Assembly (NCBI GenBank): GCA_015056915.1
Contig: SVFK01000005.1
Span: 62,001-126,000 of the forward strand
From: Lachnospiraceae bacterium
GTDB taxonomy: Bacteria; Bacillota; Clostridia; Lachnospirales; Lachnospiraceae
Reading direction: 5' to 3'
DNA length: 64,000 nucleotides
Part shown: one piece after another, positions 19,261-27,428 of the stretch
How the letters are laid out: every line of letters starts with the position of its first letter
Numbering within the stretch: the first letter of the stretch is position 1
The notes under the pieces: generated by a model
The model's input: the letters and a program-made list of their open reading frames with translations, nothing else
The model's database searches: none
Told to the model about the DNA's origin: nothing
Made by a program: the position numbers and the translations under genes

Positions 19261-19686
19261 CCCTCGAACCTACAAGCGGTGGTCATCGGAAAGAAATGCG
19301 GAGCAACAAATGTGGTGTTTCTTGCAGATGCATCCTTTGGAGTCCCTTATTATTCGTGTTTTTATGGACTTGAACAAAAATAGAGGTATGTGCGCGGTGG
19401 GCGGAAAGCGAGATTTATTTACTCGACTTTCCGCCCACCGCGTACATACCTCTATTTTTGTCCCAACTCATAAAAATCACGAACGTTCGAAAATTCCAAA
19501 GTAAGCACATTTAGAAATTCCATCATTTGTTTCGCAACATATCCCCGTACTCCCGGAGCGGACGAATCGCGAGGAGCGTGTTCAGGTAAAAAAACACGAA
19601 CTCGATTCCAAAGGACGCATCTGAGAAACGCGCACATTTGTTACAACGCATTTCTTTCCGATGACCACCGCTTGTAGGTTCGAGGG
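19261..19686. repeat. Large nested palindromic element, copy A
   Basis: A 426-bp inverted-repeat element fills most of the 560-bp gap between pnp and the next gene. The outermost arms, 19261-19300 and 19647-19686, are perfect 40-bp inverted repeats. The central arms, 19375-19408 and 19427-19460, are 34 bp with one mismatch around an 18-bp loop region. Its right arm is nearly identical to that of copy B at 56114-56556, but its left arm lacks a 115-bp stretch. It encodes no credible protein. No clear target-site duplication is visible. It behaves like a dispersed MITE or REP-like repeat; as RNA it would be a very long hairpin. Confidence 0.9.
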
Positions 19687-19731
19687 GCAAAACATTTCAT
19701 GTATTGTTCACAAAAGTTTATATATATTTAA

Positions 19732-19760
19732 TTGTACTTTTTTCCAATTCGTTAGATAAT
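19732..19760 (+). promoter_or_regulatory. Possible promoter for the zinc-ribbon gene
   Basis: TTGTAC (19732-19737) and GATAAT (19755-19760) are 17 bases apart in the A/T-rich gap after palindrome A. Confidence 0.45.
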
Positions 19761-19798
19761 TCTAAGGAACGGATTACTTAAAAAGCGAGGGATAGGAA

Positions 19799-20191
19799 AT
19801 GAGAGAGAAATTGCAGCGATTTATGTGGGGAAGGTATGGCAATGACAGATTGAATCAGTTTCTGATGATTGTAGCACTGGTGCTGATGGTGATTTCCCTG
19901 TTTGGCCCCAATATTCTCTATACATTAGCGCTGAGCTTAATGATTTACGCATATTACAGGATGTTTTCCAGACAAATTGCAAAGCGTTCTGCTGAAAATC
20001 AATGGTTTTATCGCAAGGAAATGAAGGTGAAGAATTGGCTTCAGCGTAAGAAACGGGAATGGGCACAGCGCAAGGATTATCATATTTATAAATGCCCGAA
20101 TTGCAGGCAGAAGCTGAGAGTGCCCAGAGGTCGGGGCAGGATTGCGATTCGCTGCAGAAAATGCGGTACAGAGTTTATTAAGAAGAGCTGA
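19799..20191 (+). CDS. Membrane protein with C-terminal zinc ribbon
   Basis: A 130-residue protein of unknown function. Two hydrophobic segments (about residues 19-53) are followed by a strongly basic linker (RKEMKVKNWLQRKKREWAQRK) and a zinc ribbon with CPNC and CRKC pairs near the C-terminus. The topology suggests a small membrane-anchored protein with a cytosolic zinc ribbon. It is 12 bases upstream of the DUF5685 gene and two genes from a J-domain protein, so the three probably form one operon. No enzymatic motif is visible. Confidence 0.85.
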   Translation: MREKLQRFMWGRYGNDRLNQFLMIVALVLMVISLFGPNILYTLALSLMIYAYYRMFSRQIAKRSAENQWFYRKEMKVKNWLQRKKREWAQRKDYHIYKCPNCRQKLRVPRGRGRIAIRCRKCGTEFIKKS

Positions 20192-20203
20192 CGGAGAGAT
20201 TTT

Positions 20204-21046
20204 ATGTTTGGATATATCATTGTCAATAAGGATGAGATGAAATTCAAAGAATTTGATATGTACCATTCCTATTATTGTGGCTTGTGTCGCAGCCTGAAGG
20301 AAAGGTACGGCGCGATGGGGCAGATTTCTTTGAGCTATGATATGACTTTTATACTTATGCTTTTGTCAATGCTTTATGAGCCGGAGACAGAGGTTACACA
20401 GTGTAAATGTATTGCGCATCCGTTTGAAAAACATACCACAAGGAGAAACCTGTTGACGGATTATATTGCGGATATGAATGTTCTTTTCACCTGTTACAAA
20501 TGTCAGGATGATTGGGAGGATGAGCATAAGCTTCATAAGCTTGCATACGGAAAGCTACTGGAGGGGAAAAATAAAAGAAATGCGGCGCTTTATTCTGATA
20601 AAATACGAAGAATTTGCTTGTTGATGCAGGATTATTCGGAAGCCGAGCAGACAGATAAGGAAGATATTGATACCATGGCCGGACTTTTTGGTAAGGTTAT
20701 GGCAGAAATCGTGGCCTGTCGAGAGGATGAGTGGAGTGAGACACTCAGACGTTTTGGTTTCTATTTAGGCAAATTTATCTATCTGATGGATGCATATGAA
20801 GATGTTGAGCAGGATATAAAAAAAGGCAATTTCAATCCCTTTAAAAAGAAGTTTGAACAGCCTGATTTTGAGGAAGAATGTCGTACCATCCTCACAATGA
20901 TGATGTCGGAATGCTGTCGTGAATTTGAGAAGCTGCCGATTGTGGACAATGTAGAAATATTGCGCAATATTCTATATTCCGGGGTGTGGTGCAGATACGA
21001 AGCAGTCAGAGAAAAGAGATTGCAGAAGCAACAGGAGGGGTGTTAA
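20204..21046 (+). CDS. DUF5685 family protein
   Basis: A 280-residue mostly helical cytosolic protein of unknown function. The N-terminal signature [16 protein letters not shown], then [14 protein letters not shown], and later CKCIAHPF and [10 protein letters not shown], match DUF5685 as I know it. The Cys and His residues could bind a metal, but this is not established. GGAGAG precedes the ATG. The stop is 5 bases from the J-domain start, and its last codons contain that gene's ribosome site, so the two are tightly coupled. Confidence 0.88.
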   Translation: MFGYIIVNKDEMKFKEFDMYHSYYCGLCRSLKERYGAMGQISLSYDMTFILMLLSMLYEPETEVTQCKCIAHPFEKHTTRRNLLTDYIADMNVLFTCYKCQDDWEDEHKLHKLAYGKLLEGKNKRNAALYSDKIRRICLLMQDYSEAEQTDKEDIDTMAGLFGKVMAEIVACREDEWSETLRRFGFYLGKFIYLMDAYEDVEQDIKKGNFNPFKKKFEQPDFEEECRTILTMMMSECCREFEKLPIVDNVEILRNILYSGVWCRYEAVREKRLQKQQEGC

Positions 21047-21051
21047 AGAAG

Positions 21052-21765
21052 ATGATAGGAGATCCTTACAGCATCCTTGGTGTAAGCAGGAATGCTTCAG
21101 AGGAAGAAATCAAAAAGGCATATAAGCAGCTAAGCCGAAGATATCACCCGGATGCCAATGTTAATAATCCCAACAGGGCTCAGGCTGAGGAAAAATTTAA
21201 AGAGATACAGGCGGCTTATCAGCAGATTATGAAGGAACGCACGGAGGGCTACAGCTATGGCGGAAGCAGCTATGGAGGCACAGGAAGTAACTCCGGTTAT
21301 GGAGATTTTTATGGCGATTTCTTTGGAGGCTTTGGCTTTGGTGGATATGAGCAGAGTCAGAATGTCGGTTATGAAGAAGAACCTAGGCTGAGAGCTGCCG
21401 GTAATTATATCCGTAATGGCTATTATAAAGAAGCTCGAACCACACTGGATAGCATGGGTGAGCATGAGAAAAGTGCAAGGTGGTATTATTATAGTGCCAT
21501 TGCCAATTCGGGATTGGGCAATAATGTGGCAGCTTTGGAGCATGCCAGAAGGGCTTCAGCAATGGAACCGTCTAATGCAGAATATCAAACGCTGGTGCAT
21601 CGCCTGGAGAGTGGTGGAAAGTGGTATCAACAGCGGCAGGCGGCATACGGCTATCCCCAATCCGGTGGAGGCAGCTTATGCTTCAAGCTGTGTATGGCTA
21701 ATTTAATATGTAATATGTGCTGTGGCGGAGGTGGTATGTGCTGCGGCCCCGTGTTTTATTTTTAG
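21052..21765 (+). CDS. J-domain protein with cysteine-rich C-terminus
   Basis: A 237-residue predicted Hsp70 co-chaperone. The J domain at 1-70 has [20 protein letters not shown] and the His32-Pro33-Asp34 motif. A Gly/Tyr/Ser-rich linker (about 70-110) precedes a helical, TPR-like section (about 120-200). The final 23 residues hold seven cysteines in the pattern C-x3-C-x5-C-x2-CC-x5-CC, which is not the DnaJ zinc finger. The ATG at 21052 follows AGGAGGGG; the GTG at 20986 lies in the preceding gene. Specific client proteins are unknown. Confidence 0.9.
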   Translation: MIGDPYSILGVSRNASEEEIKKAYKQLSRRYHPDANVNNPNRAQAEEKFKEIQAAYQQIMKERTEGYSYGGSSYGGTGSNSGYGDFYGDFFGGFGFGGYEQSQNVGYEEEPRLRAAGNYIRNGYYKEARTTLDSMGEHEKSARWYYYSAIANSGLGNNVAALEHARRASAMEPSNAEYQTLVHRLESGGKWYQQRQAAYGYPQSGGGSLCFKLCMANLICNMCCGGGGMCCGPVFYF

Positions 21766-21800
21766 GCAGATAATGGAGCACTATTTGCCTATTTCTTTGG

Positions 21801-21870
21801 TTGTGTTATGCGTAATGTATGATATAATTTTATAATAAGATGTCAGGGAAGGTGACTTTACCGACATCTT
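21801..21870 (+). promoter_or_regulatory. Promoter and leader hairpin of the M42 peptidase gene
   Basis: TATAAT at 21823-21828 has a weak TTGTGT (21801-21806) 16 bases upstream. Just after it, AAGATGTC (21837-21844) pairs with GACATCTT (21863-21870), enclosing a smaller GGT/ACC stem. The hairpin has no U-tract, so it is more likely a leader structure than a terminator. Confidence 0.5.
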
Positions 21871-21908
21871 ACCGAAAGACCTTTGTATATGGGAGGAATT
21901 AGTACAGT

Positions 21909-22967
21909 ATGAGAAGTGAAGATAAGAAATATGTAGATTATATTATAGAAAAGACTGTGGAGGTACTGTCGGTGGACAGCCCGACCGGTTATACGAAGGA
22001 AGCGGCGGATCATGTTTGTAAGGCGTACAAAGAATTAGGCTATGAGCCCGCTGTAACAGTAAAGGGTGGCGTATTAGTAGACTTAACGCCGGACATTTCG
22101 TCTGATAGTATGAATGACGGCGGAATTCTGCTGGAGGCGCACATTGATACCTTGGGTGCAATGGTAGCAGAGGTGAAGGGGAACGGCAGATTGAAGCTGA
22201 CACCCTTAGGAGGACTGAATCCCAATAATGCAGAGGCTGAGAATTGCCGTGTGATTACCAGACGAGGCAAAAAATATGAAGGAACCTTCCAGCTTGCCAA
22301 TGCTTCCATTCATGTAAACGGCAAGTATGATGATACCAAGCGCAGCTATGATGATATGGAAGTGGTATTGGACGAGGCTGTAAATTGCGCTGAAGAGGTA
22401 ATTGCACTGGGAATTATGCCGGGAGATATTGTGGCATTTGAGCCGCGCACGCGCATTACCGAGAGCGGATATATTAAGAGCCGCTTTCTGGATGATAAGC
22501 TGAGTGTAGGTATTCTGTTAGGCTTTGCGAAGTGGCTGAAGGAGGAAGGTATTGCTCCAAAGCGCAAGGTTTATCATCACATTACAGTGTATGAAGAGGT
22601 AGGACATGGTGCCAGTGGAACAGTTCCGGCGGATGTAACAGAGATTTTGTCTGTGGACATGGGCTGTGTCGGTGAAGGGCTGGGCTGTGGAGAGCATCAG
22701 GTATCTATTTGTGCCAAGGATAGCAGAGGACCTTACAATTATGATGTGGTGGGAGCTTTGATAGATGCAGCCAAGAGCGCAGAAATTGATTTTGCGGTGG
22801 ACGTCTATCCCTATTACGGTTCTGATGCGGATGCTGCTTTGGCGGCGGGCTATGATGTTCGGCATGGCTTAATCGGAGCAGGAGTGTATGCCTCCCACGG
22901 CTATGAGCGTAGCCACATAGACGGTGTAGCCAATACCTTCGCGCTGTTAAAGGCATATCTTACCTAA
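21909..22967 (+). CDS. M42 family metallopeptidase
   Basis: A 352-residue cytosolic aminopeptidase of the M42 (glutamyl aminopeptidase/endoglucanase-M) family, which forms large tetrahedral oligomers in known cases. Probable metal and catalytic residues occur in LLEAHIDTLG, SRFLDDKLSVG, VYEEVGHGASG, LSVDMG and the C-terminal SHGYERSHIDG. The protein has normal length. GGGAGGAATT lies before the ATG. The C_GCAxxG_C_C gene starts 12 bases after the stop, suggesting co-transcription. Confidence 0.94.
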   Translation: MRSEDKKYVDYIIEKTVEVLSVDSPTGYTKEAADHVCKAYKELGYEPAVTVKGGVLVDLTPDISSDSMNDGGILLEAHIDTLGAMVAEVKGNGRLKLTPLGGLNPNNAEAENCRVITRRGKKYEGTFQLANASIHVNGKYDDTKRSYDDMEVVLDEAVNCAEEVIALGIMPGDIVAFEPRTRITESGYIKSRFLDDKLSVGILLGFAKWLKEEGIAPKRKVYHHITVYEEVGHGASGTVPADVTEILSVDMGCVGEGLGCGEHQVSICAKDSRGPYNYDVVGALIDAAKSAEIDFAVDVYPYYGSDADAALAAGYDVRHGLIGAGVYASHGYERSHIDGVANTFALLKAYLT

Positions 22968-22979
22968 GGGAGAGTAAAG

Positions 22980-23483
22980 ATGGATATTCATAAAAATAAT
23001 CAGAAAAATGATTCAGATATGAGCTTTGTGGAGGAAAGTGTCCGCGCTCGGAAGGCAATGGCACTTTTCAAGGAAGGCTTTAACTGTGCCCAATCGGTGT
23101 TTCTTGCCTTTGAAGACCTATATTCCATGGACAGGACGGTGGCATTGAAGCTAAGCTCCTCCTTCGGCGGTGGCATGGGAAGATTGCGTGAGGTATGTGG
23201 AGCTGTCTCCGGTATGTTTATGGTGGCAGGAATTCTATATGGGTATGATTCTCCCGATGCGTATGAAGAAAAAACTGCCCATTATGAGAGAATCCAGAAG
23301 CTTGCGCATGACTTTTCTTCATGCACAGGTTCTATTGTGTGTAGGGAATTATTGGGATTGGAACGAAAAGAAGATAGTCCCACCCCTGAGAAGCGCAGTG
23401 AGACGTATTATCAGAAGCGTCCCTGCGTACAGATGGTAGGACTGGCAGCAGCTCTTATGGAGCAGTACATAGAAGCGCAATAA
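22980..23483 (+). CDS. C_GCAxxG_C_C family protein
   Basis: A 167-residue protein with the redox-type cysteine pattern of the C_GCAxxG_C_C (split-Soret-like) family: FNCAQSVFLAFED, then SSSFGGGMGRLREVCGAVSGM, SSCTGSIVCRELLG and a last Cys in RPCVQMVG. In some relatives the cysteines or a heme take part in electron transfer, but the role here is unknown. Its distance of 12 bases from the M42 gene and the shared orientation imply one operon ended by the hairpin that follows. Confidence 0.9.
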   Translation: MDIHKNNQKNDSDMSFVEESVRARKAMALFKEGFNCAQSVFLAFEDLYSMDRTVALKLSSSFGGGMGRLREVCGAVSGMFMVAGILYGYDSPDAYEEKTAHYERIQKLAHDFSSCTGSIVCRELLGLERKEDSPTPEKRSETYYQKRPCVQMVGLAAALMEQYIEAQ

Positions 23484-23525
23484 CAGGGGGCCGGGCGACA
23501 AAACGTTGCCCCGGCACCCTGTCTT
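23484..23525. terminator. Hairpin between convergent genes
   Basis: CAGGG/CCCTG and GCCGGG/CCCGGC stack into one GC-rich stem over the gap between the C_GCAxxG_C_C gene (+) and the DUF5808 gene (-). Only a short T-rich run follows, so termination strength is uncertain. Confidence 0.6.
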
Positions 23526-23534
23526 CGTAGTACC

Positions 23535-24911
23535 TTATTGTATCTGCTTATATATCAGCCGGGTCTCTTCGTCGTCGTAGCCGCTGATATAATAGAGTGT
23601 TTCATCTGCAGTAAAGCGGATGAAAAGATTGTTTTGCGGATTCAGGAAGCATTGGAATTTGCCGTCCGCGCTGTTACGAAAGGTTCCCTTAAGTAAGTTA
23701 TCCATTCCGGTACCGCTGACCTTGCTGGTGCGGGGAAGCTCCTGCAACAAAGAGACGTCTGTTATGGAGTTTGCAGGGATTTCATAATCCTTTTTCCAGT
23801 GCTCAGCTATGAGAGTATTGTCTGTGATTTCCAGTGAGATGGGAGTGAATTCCTCCATCATTATCCACACGCAGCTGATGGGTATGATTAACAGAGATAC
23901 AATTCCTATCAATGCTAAAACCTTACCACCGAGAGTAGCCATGTTCATTGTGGTGCCCATACCCATGGTTTTGTCCACCATGGAGCGCCTATCGTTGGGA
24001 TTGTAATAGAGAATTCCACCGATCCAATACTGTTCACTATTTTCATTTACCAGATCCATTTTATCTTCATATTGCTTATCCAGCAAAAGCTGTTTGCGCC
24101 ATATCAAATAACATATCGCCAGTATAACAATGCAATATACGATACTTCCCCATAAAATAATGTCGATCACAAGGACATCTGAAAAATTTTTGAGTAATAC
24201 AGTTGCCAACACAATACCGGTAAAAAGAGTATTTATCCATATGGACAGTCCCCAAAAGGTTCGCAACAGCTTCTTGGTGGCACGGGTGTAATTGATATTG
24301 ACATCACTGTTGGTGCTGATGACCTTGGTGCCGGTGTGGTCCATCCAAATAGCACAGCCATAGAATAATGGAGTGCAGGAGGCAAAGACAATAATAAGCA
24401 CACTGTATAATGCAAAACGCTCATCAAGCAGAATAATAAGGGAGAAGATTGCCATACCGATACTGAGCAGGTTGGGCAGAAGAAAATCCCAGCTCTTGAT
24501 GGTGCGGATAGTACCGGCGGCTTTTATTTCTGCATAAATCATACCGGCTTCCTCTGAGTATGCGCGTTCCTGCTTGAGTTGCTTTAATTTTTGATGCCCT
24601 GTTGCCATAGGCAACATAAAGAGTACAATTACTACCAGAAGCCATATCATCCAAATCGTGAAAGAAATAGAGAAATATGGTATAAACAGGGCAGTAAGTG
24701 GGATAAAGGCCAATATGAGCAGATAGCGGTTCATTTTGCGGCGATATTCCTTTTCGAATTGAGTACATTCTTCTTTGGACAGCCACTGTTCGGATATGCG
24801 GATGCCGAAAAGAGTGTGCTGCTTTACCGTTCCTTCGCTTTTGCAGATGTAGTACTGCAGAAAAATCACAGGGTACATTGTGATAAGAAAAATAGCATTG
24901 ATAATATTCAT
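23535..24911 (-). CDS. Polytopic membrane protein with DUF5808 region
   Basis: A 458-residue membrane protein with roughly eight hydrophobic segments. Residues near 300-325 (YWIGGILYYNPNDRRSMVDK then GMGTTMNMA) match the DUF5808 signature. The C-terminal 100 residues, after the last membrane span, resemble a small PH-like beta domain. It starts 6 bases after the stop of the GntR gene, so the regulator probably controls it. GntR regulators of the YtrA type often sit with membrane proteins or transporters; substrate is unknown. Confidence 0.85.
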   Translation of the reverse strand: MNIINAIFLITMYPVIFLQYYICKSEGTVKQHTLFGIRISEQWLSKEECTQFEKEYRRKMNRYLLILAFIPLTALFIPYFSISFTIWMIWLLVVIVLFMLPMATGHQKLKQLKQERAYSEEAGMIYAEIKAAGTIRTIKSWDFLLPNLLSIGMAIFSLIILLDERFALYSVLIIVFASCTPLFYGCAIWMDHTGTKVISTNSDVNINYTRATKKLLRTFWGLSIWINTLFTGIVLATVLLKNFSDVLVIDIILWGSIVYCIVILAICYLIWRKQLLLDKQYEDKMDLVNENSEQYWIGGILYYNPNDRRSMVDKTMGMGTTMNMATLGGKVLALIGIVSLLIIPISCVWIMMEEFTPISLEITDNTLIAEHWKKDYEIPANSITDVSLLQELPRTSKVSGTGMDNLLKGTFRNSADGKFQCFLNPQNNLFIRFTADETLYYISGYDDEETRLIYKQIQ

Positions 24912-24917
24912 TGTAAT

Positions 24918-25286
24918 CTAGTCCTCCTCAAATAGTGCTTCGCATTCTATAAGAAAAGCCTCACGAGATAATCCGCTGATTTTAGCTTCTGAAATAATCT
25001 GTTTTAACAGGTCTTTGTGATTTTGGGATAGCCCGCTTTGTTGCTCAAATGTATCACGGACACGTGCACCGTTTCTTCGGTCTGCATAGATATATCCATC
25101 CTGCTTTAAAATTTGATATGCCTTGCTGACAGTCATGGCATTAATTCCTATTTCATCGGCAAGTGCCCGCACAGTGGGAAGCTGTTCGCCGGGAACAAGT
25201 CGTCCATCTGAAATGCCCAGAACTATCTGATTGCGAATCTGCATATAGATGGGGATTTCAGATGAATGATTTAGTGCAATAATCAT
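24918..25286 (-). CDS. GntR family transcriptional regulator (YtrA type)
   Basis: A 122-residue repressor-like protein. The winged helix-turn-helix covers about residues 8-75, with PIYMQIRNQIVLGI, LPTVRALADEIGINAMTVSKAY and DGYIYADRRNGARV; a short helical tail replaces a ligand-binding domain, as in the YtrA subfamily. The start at 25286 is chosen for the GGAGGT site 5 bases upstream; a longer in-frame extension is not supported. It leads an operon with the DUF5808 gene. Confidence 0.93.
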   Translation of the reverse strand: MIIALNHSSEIPIYMQIRNQIVLGISDGRLVPGEQLPTVRALADEIGINAMTVSKAYQILKQDGYIYADRRNGARVRDTFEQQSGLSQNHKDLLKQIISEAKISGLSREAFLIECEALFEED

Positions 25287-25331
25287 GTTGTCACCTCCAT
25301 AATTGAGCTTCATACATATTATTATGAGTTG

Positions 25332-25403
25332 GACCGCGGTCTGCAGTTTTAATACGTGCATGTTTGTATCGATTATATTAATACAAATAATATAAAAAGT
25401 CAA
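25332..25403 (-). promoter_or_regulatory. Promoter region of the GntR operon with a 10-bp palindrome
   Basis: On the minus strand TTGACT (25403-25398) is followed at 17-20 bases by A/T-rich candidates for the -10 element (TAATAT, or TATAAT at 25377-25372). Downstream lies the perfect palindrome GACCGCGGTC (25332-25341), a candidate autoregulatory operator in an otherwise A/T-rich region. Confidence 0.5.
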
Positions 25404-25469
25404 GGAAGGAACAGAAAGGCGAGTGCGAGTGCACAATTTGTGAAGAATTAAATATAAATAACAAAAAAA

Positions 25470-25543
25470 TTAATGTTTTTCATTAAAAAGTTGTTGACAA
25501 AAGAAAAAACCAATGCTACGCTAGCATTAACGATAAACATTAA
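25470..25543 (+). promoter_or_regulatory. Promoter of the DUF2975-xre pair with three dyad sites
   Basis: TTGACA (25494-25499) and TACGCT (25517-25522, preceded by TG-C) are 17 bases apart. The perfect dyad AATGCTA-CGC-TAGCATT (25512-25528) covers the -10. TTAATGTTTTTCATTAA (25470-25486) lies upstream of the -35, and TTAACGATAAACATTAA (25527-25543) downstream; these two match at 15 of 17 bases when one is reversed. The layout is that of a repressed promoter; the regulator is not known. Confidence 0.65.
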
Positions 25544-25642
25544 AAAATTATTTTTTATCGTATGCTTTCTTGCAAGGGCAATTTGGAATAACAACAAATA
25601 ACAAAAATTAGAGTCGATAAAAGGATAAGGAGAAATTTAAGG

Positions 25643-26392
25643 ATGAAAGAAAAAGCAATTCAGAAAATTAACAAGGTAGGTAAAATAAGTTATATTATAA
25701 CAACTATTGCAAAGGTATTAGTAATTGTCTCACTGATTTGCACATTGGTGGCAGCTGTGTTTTGTGCTGTGATTCCCGAGGAGGCAGTTAAGATGTCTCT
25801 GGGAGGAAATTTAAATGTTGAAATAGATTATGCCAGTCTGGGAGGAAATATTTCTGAGGAGGAAAGAGCAAATCTGGAAGCAATACTGGAGGAAGAACAG
25901 GATATAAAGGTACAAAATATTCAGGTAGGAATGATAGACGGTGCTTGGGGAATAACGGTAGCCGATCAGAATTATCAACCGACAGATATTGTTGTCACGG
26001 AGGACATTGTGCAGATGGCATTGGTGTCGGAGGATGTTATGTATACATTTCAAGATCTGGTTAGCTTGTGGTTGCTTGCTGCTGTGGCATTGGCAATGAC
26101 GCTGGTTACTTTATGCTTCATAGGAGCATTATGTAAGGCATTTAGAAATTGTACGACTCCATTTGATGGGGACGTCATTAAAAAAATGCAGAATCTAGCA
26201 ATTTCTCTTATTCCGTGGACCATTGTTTCTTCTCTTGTAACGTCGGTATTGGAGAGTGCGATGAGTGGTGGTATCCATTTGATATTTTCAATAGACTTAG
26301 GTGTTGTTCTGGTGGTTCTTATTGTGTTAGTATTAGTCAGCATTTTCAAATATGGTGCTGTTTTGCAACAGGAATCCGATGAAACCTTATAA
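25643..26392 (+). CDS. DUF2975 domain membrane protein
   Basis: A 249-residue membrane protein with four hydrophobic segments: one near 18-45, one near 145-172 and two near 190-240. A predicted outside domain (about 50-140) lies between the first and second. The second half has the DUF2975 signature CTTPFDGDVIKKMQNLAISL and the ending SIFKYGAVLQQESDETL. DUF2975 genes are very often followed by a small Xre regulator, as here. Function is unknown; the operator-rich promoter suggests tight control. Confidence 0.88.
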   Translation: MKEKAIQKINKVGKISYIITTIAKVLVIVSLICTLVAAVFCAVIPEEAVKMSLGGNLNVEIDYASLGGNISEEERANLEAILEEEQDIKVQNIQVGMIDGAWGITVADQNYQPTDIVVTEDIVQMALVSEDVMYTFQDLVSLWLLAAVALAMTLVTLCFIGALCKAFRNCTTPFDGDVIKKMQNLAISLIPWTIVSSLVTSVLESAMSGGIHLIFSIDLGVVLVVLIVLVLVSIFKYGAVLQQESDETL

Positions 26393-26472
26393 TAGAGTGA
26401 GACAGATGAATGTTCGCGTAACTTGAATAATAAGCTGCTATATTTGAAATACATAGAAACATGGAGGAATAT

Positions 26473-26691
26473 ATGGGTAAAATTATTTTAAGGTTAGACC
26501 GAGTTATGGCTGATCGGAAAATGAGTTTAAATGAATTATCTGACAGAGTAGGAGTCTCTAATGTAAATTTGTCTAAGATGAAGACCGGCAAAATCAGTGC
26601 GATAAGATTTTCGACCTTAGAAGCAATCTGTGATGTGTTAAATTGTCAGCCGGGAGACATTTTGGAATACGACCCAAATGCTACAGAATAA
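26473..26691 (+). CDS. Small Xre-family regulator (YozG-like)
   Basis: A 72-residue helix-turn-helix protein. LDRVMADRKMSLNELSDRVG and VSNVNLSKMKTGK form the DNA-binding core, and LEAICDVLNCQPGDILEYDP is the usual ending of this single-domain group. GGAGGA at 26463-26468 favours the ATG at 26473 over that at 26461. It is in one transcript with the DUF2975 gene and is the best candidate to bind the upstream dyads. Confidence 0.92.
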   Translation: MGKIILRLDRVMADRKMSLNELSDRVGVSNVNLSKMKTGKISAIRFSTLEAICDVLNCQPGDILEYDPNATE

Positions 26692-26773
26692 TTGTAGGGT
26701 AAAGTGGTTTGGCCGTTTTAAGTGAATAAGGGCGGAGACTTAAAATAATACTGAGGAAGTAATTGATACAAGG

Positions 26774-26811
26774 GATGGAAAGTATGTATACTTTTCATCT
26801 TTTCTTTTTTT
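26774..26811 (+). terminator. Terminator after the DUF2975-xre pair
   Basis: GATGGAAAGTAT pairs with ATACTTTTCATC (one G-T wobble) around two bases and is followed by TTTTCTTTTTTT. Upstream in the same gap TTTTAAGT (26716) and ACTTAAAA (26738) form a second, weaker inverted repeat. Confidence 0.85.
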
Positions 26812-26929
26812 AAGTCCTGTAAAACGGACTGCAAAAGGCGCAGAATGGGTACATAGAGATAACAGAGATACTTAAGGGAGATAACCGAGAGATATCCAAG
26901 GGAGTTACTTAGACAGGAGGAGATTGGAA

Positions 26930-27340
26930 ATGAGAAAAACAGGAATCAGAAGACTTAGAGAAATGTTAGGAAGTACAATGGCATTTGTAGCGGTTACCGG
27001 GATCCTTGTTGTAATGATTGCTTTTTGCGTAACCGGCACAGTGATTAGTCAAAGTGATATGGGTATGCAGGAGGTGGAAAATTATTACAGGGAACAAGAG
27101 AGAGTATTATTACAAAACACAAGAGAGCAGCTTCGGGAAATGGGTTATACGAACTGCGGTGTAACGCTAACGAGAGTAGTGGATGCTGAAGGAAATCGAG
27201 AATACACCTTCACCATACATCATGGTAAAATCGACAAAATGAGTGACACAGAGCGCGATGAGCTTGCAAAACTGCTTGCTTGTGGAGAAGGCATTGACGA
27301 GAATTGTACCTTTTACCATGAATTTCTTTTATATGATTAA
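26930..27340 (+). CDS. Hypothetical single-pass membrane protein
   Basis: A 136-residue protein I do not recognise. A basic N-terminus (MRKTGIRRLREM) leads to one membrane segment at about 17-38. The rest is a hydrophilic domain predicted outside the membrane, with a helix EVENYYREQERVLLQNTREQ, a small beta section (GVTLTRVVDAEGNREYTFTIHHG) and two cysteines in the last third. AGGAGGAG at 26915-26922 clearly supports the ATG at 26930. The region before it (26812-26915) holds loosely repeated GAGATA units. Confidence 0.75.
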   Translation: MRKTGIRRLREMLGSTMAFVAVTGILVVMIAFCVTGTVISQSDMGMQEVENYYREQERVLLQNTREQLREMGYTNCGVTLTRVVDAEGNREYTFTIHHGKIDKMSDTERDELAKLLACGEGIDENCTFYHEFLLYD

Positions 27341-27350
27341 CAAGAATTGC

Positions 27351-27379
27351 ATGACATTTTTGAAATTTAGGGGTATACT
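27351..27379 (+). promoter_or_regulatory. Promoter of the DUF1653 gene
   Basis: ATGACA (27351-27356) and TATACT (27374-27379) are 17 bases apart. Confidence 0.65.
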
Positions 27380-27428
27380 TTTATAGATAACAGAATCAAT
27401 ATTTTATGAAAAATATGGAGGGATTCAA

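Noticed and set aside
19175..19637. Small ORFs in palindrome A, and the similar ones at 56168-56428
   Set aside because: They read through inverted repeats, have no ribosome sites, and the two copies differ by a deletion that is not coding-neutral. Such peptides appear as false genes in related genomes.
26812..26915. GAGATA-rich stretch as a structured repeat or small gene
   Set aside because: The units are short and irregular, and no start codon with a ribosome site opens a useful frame.
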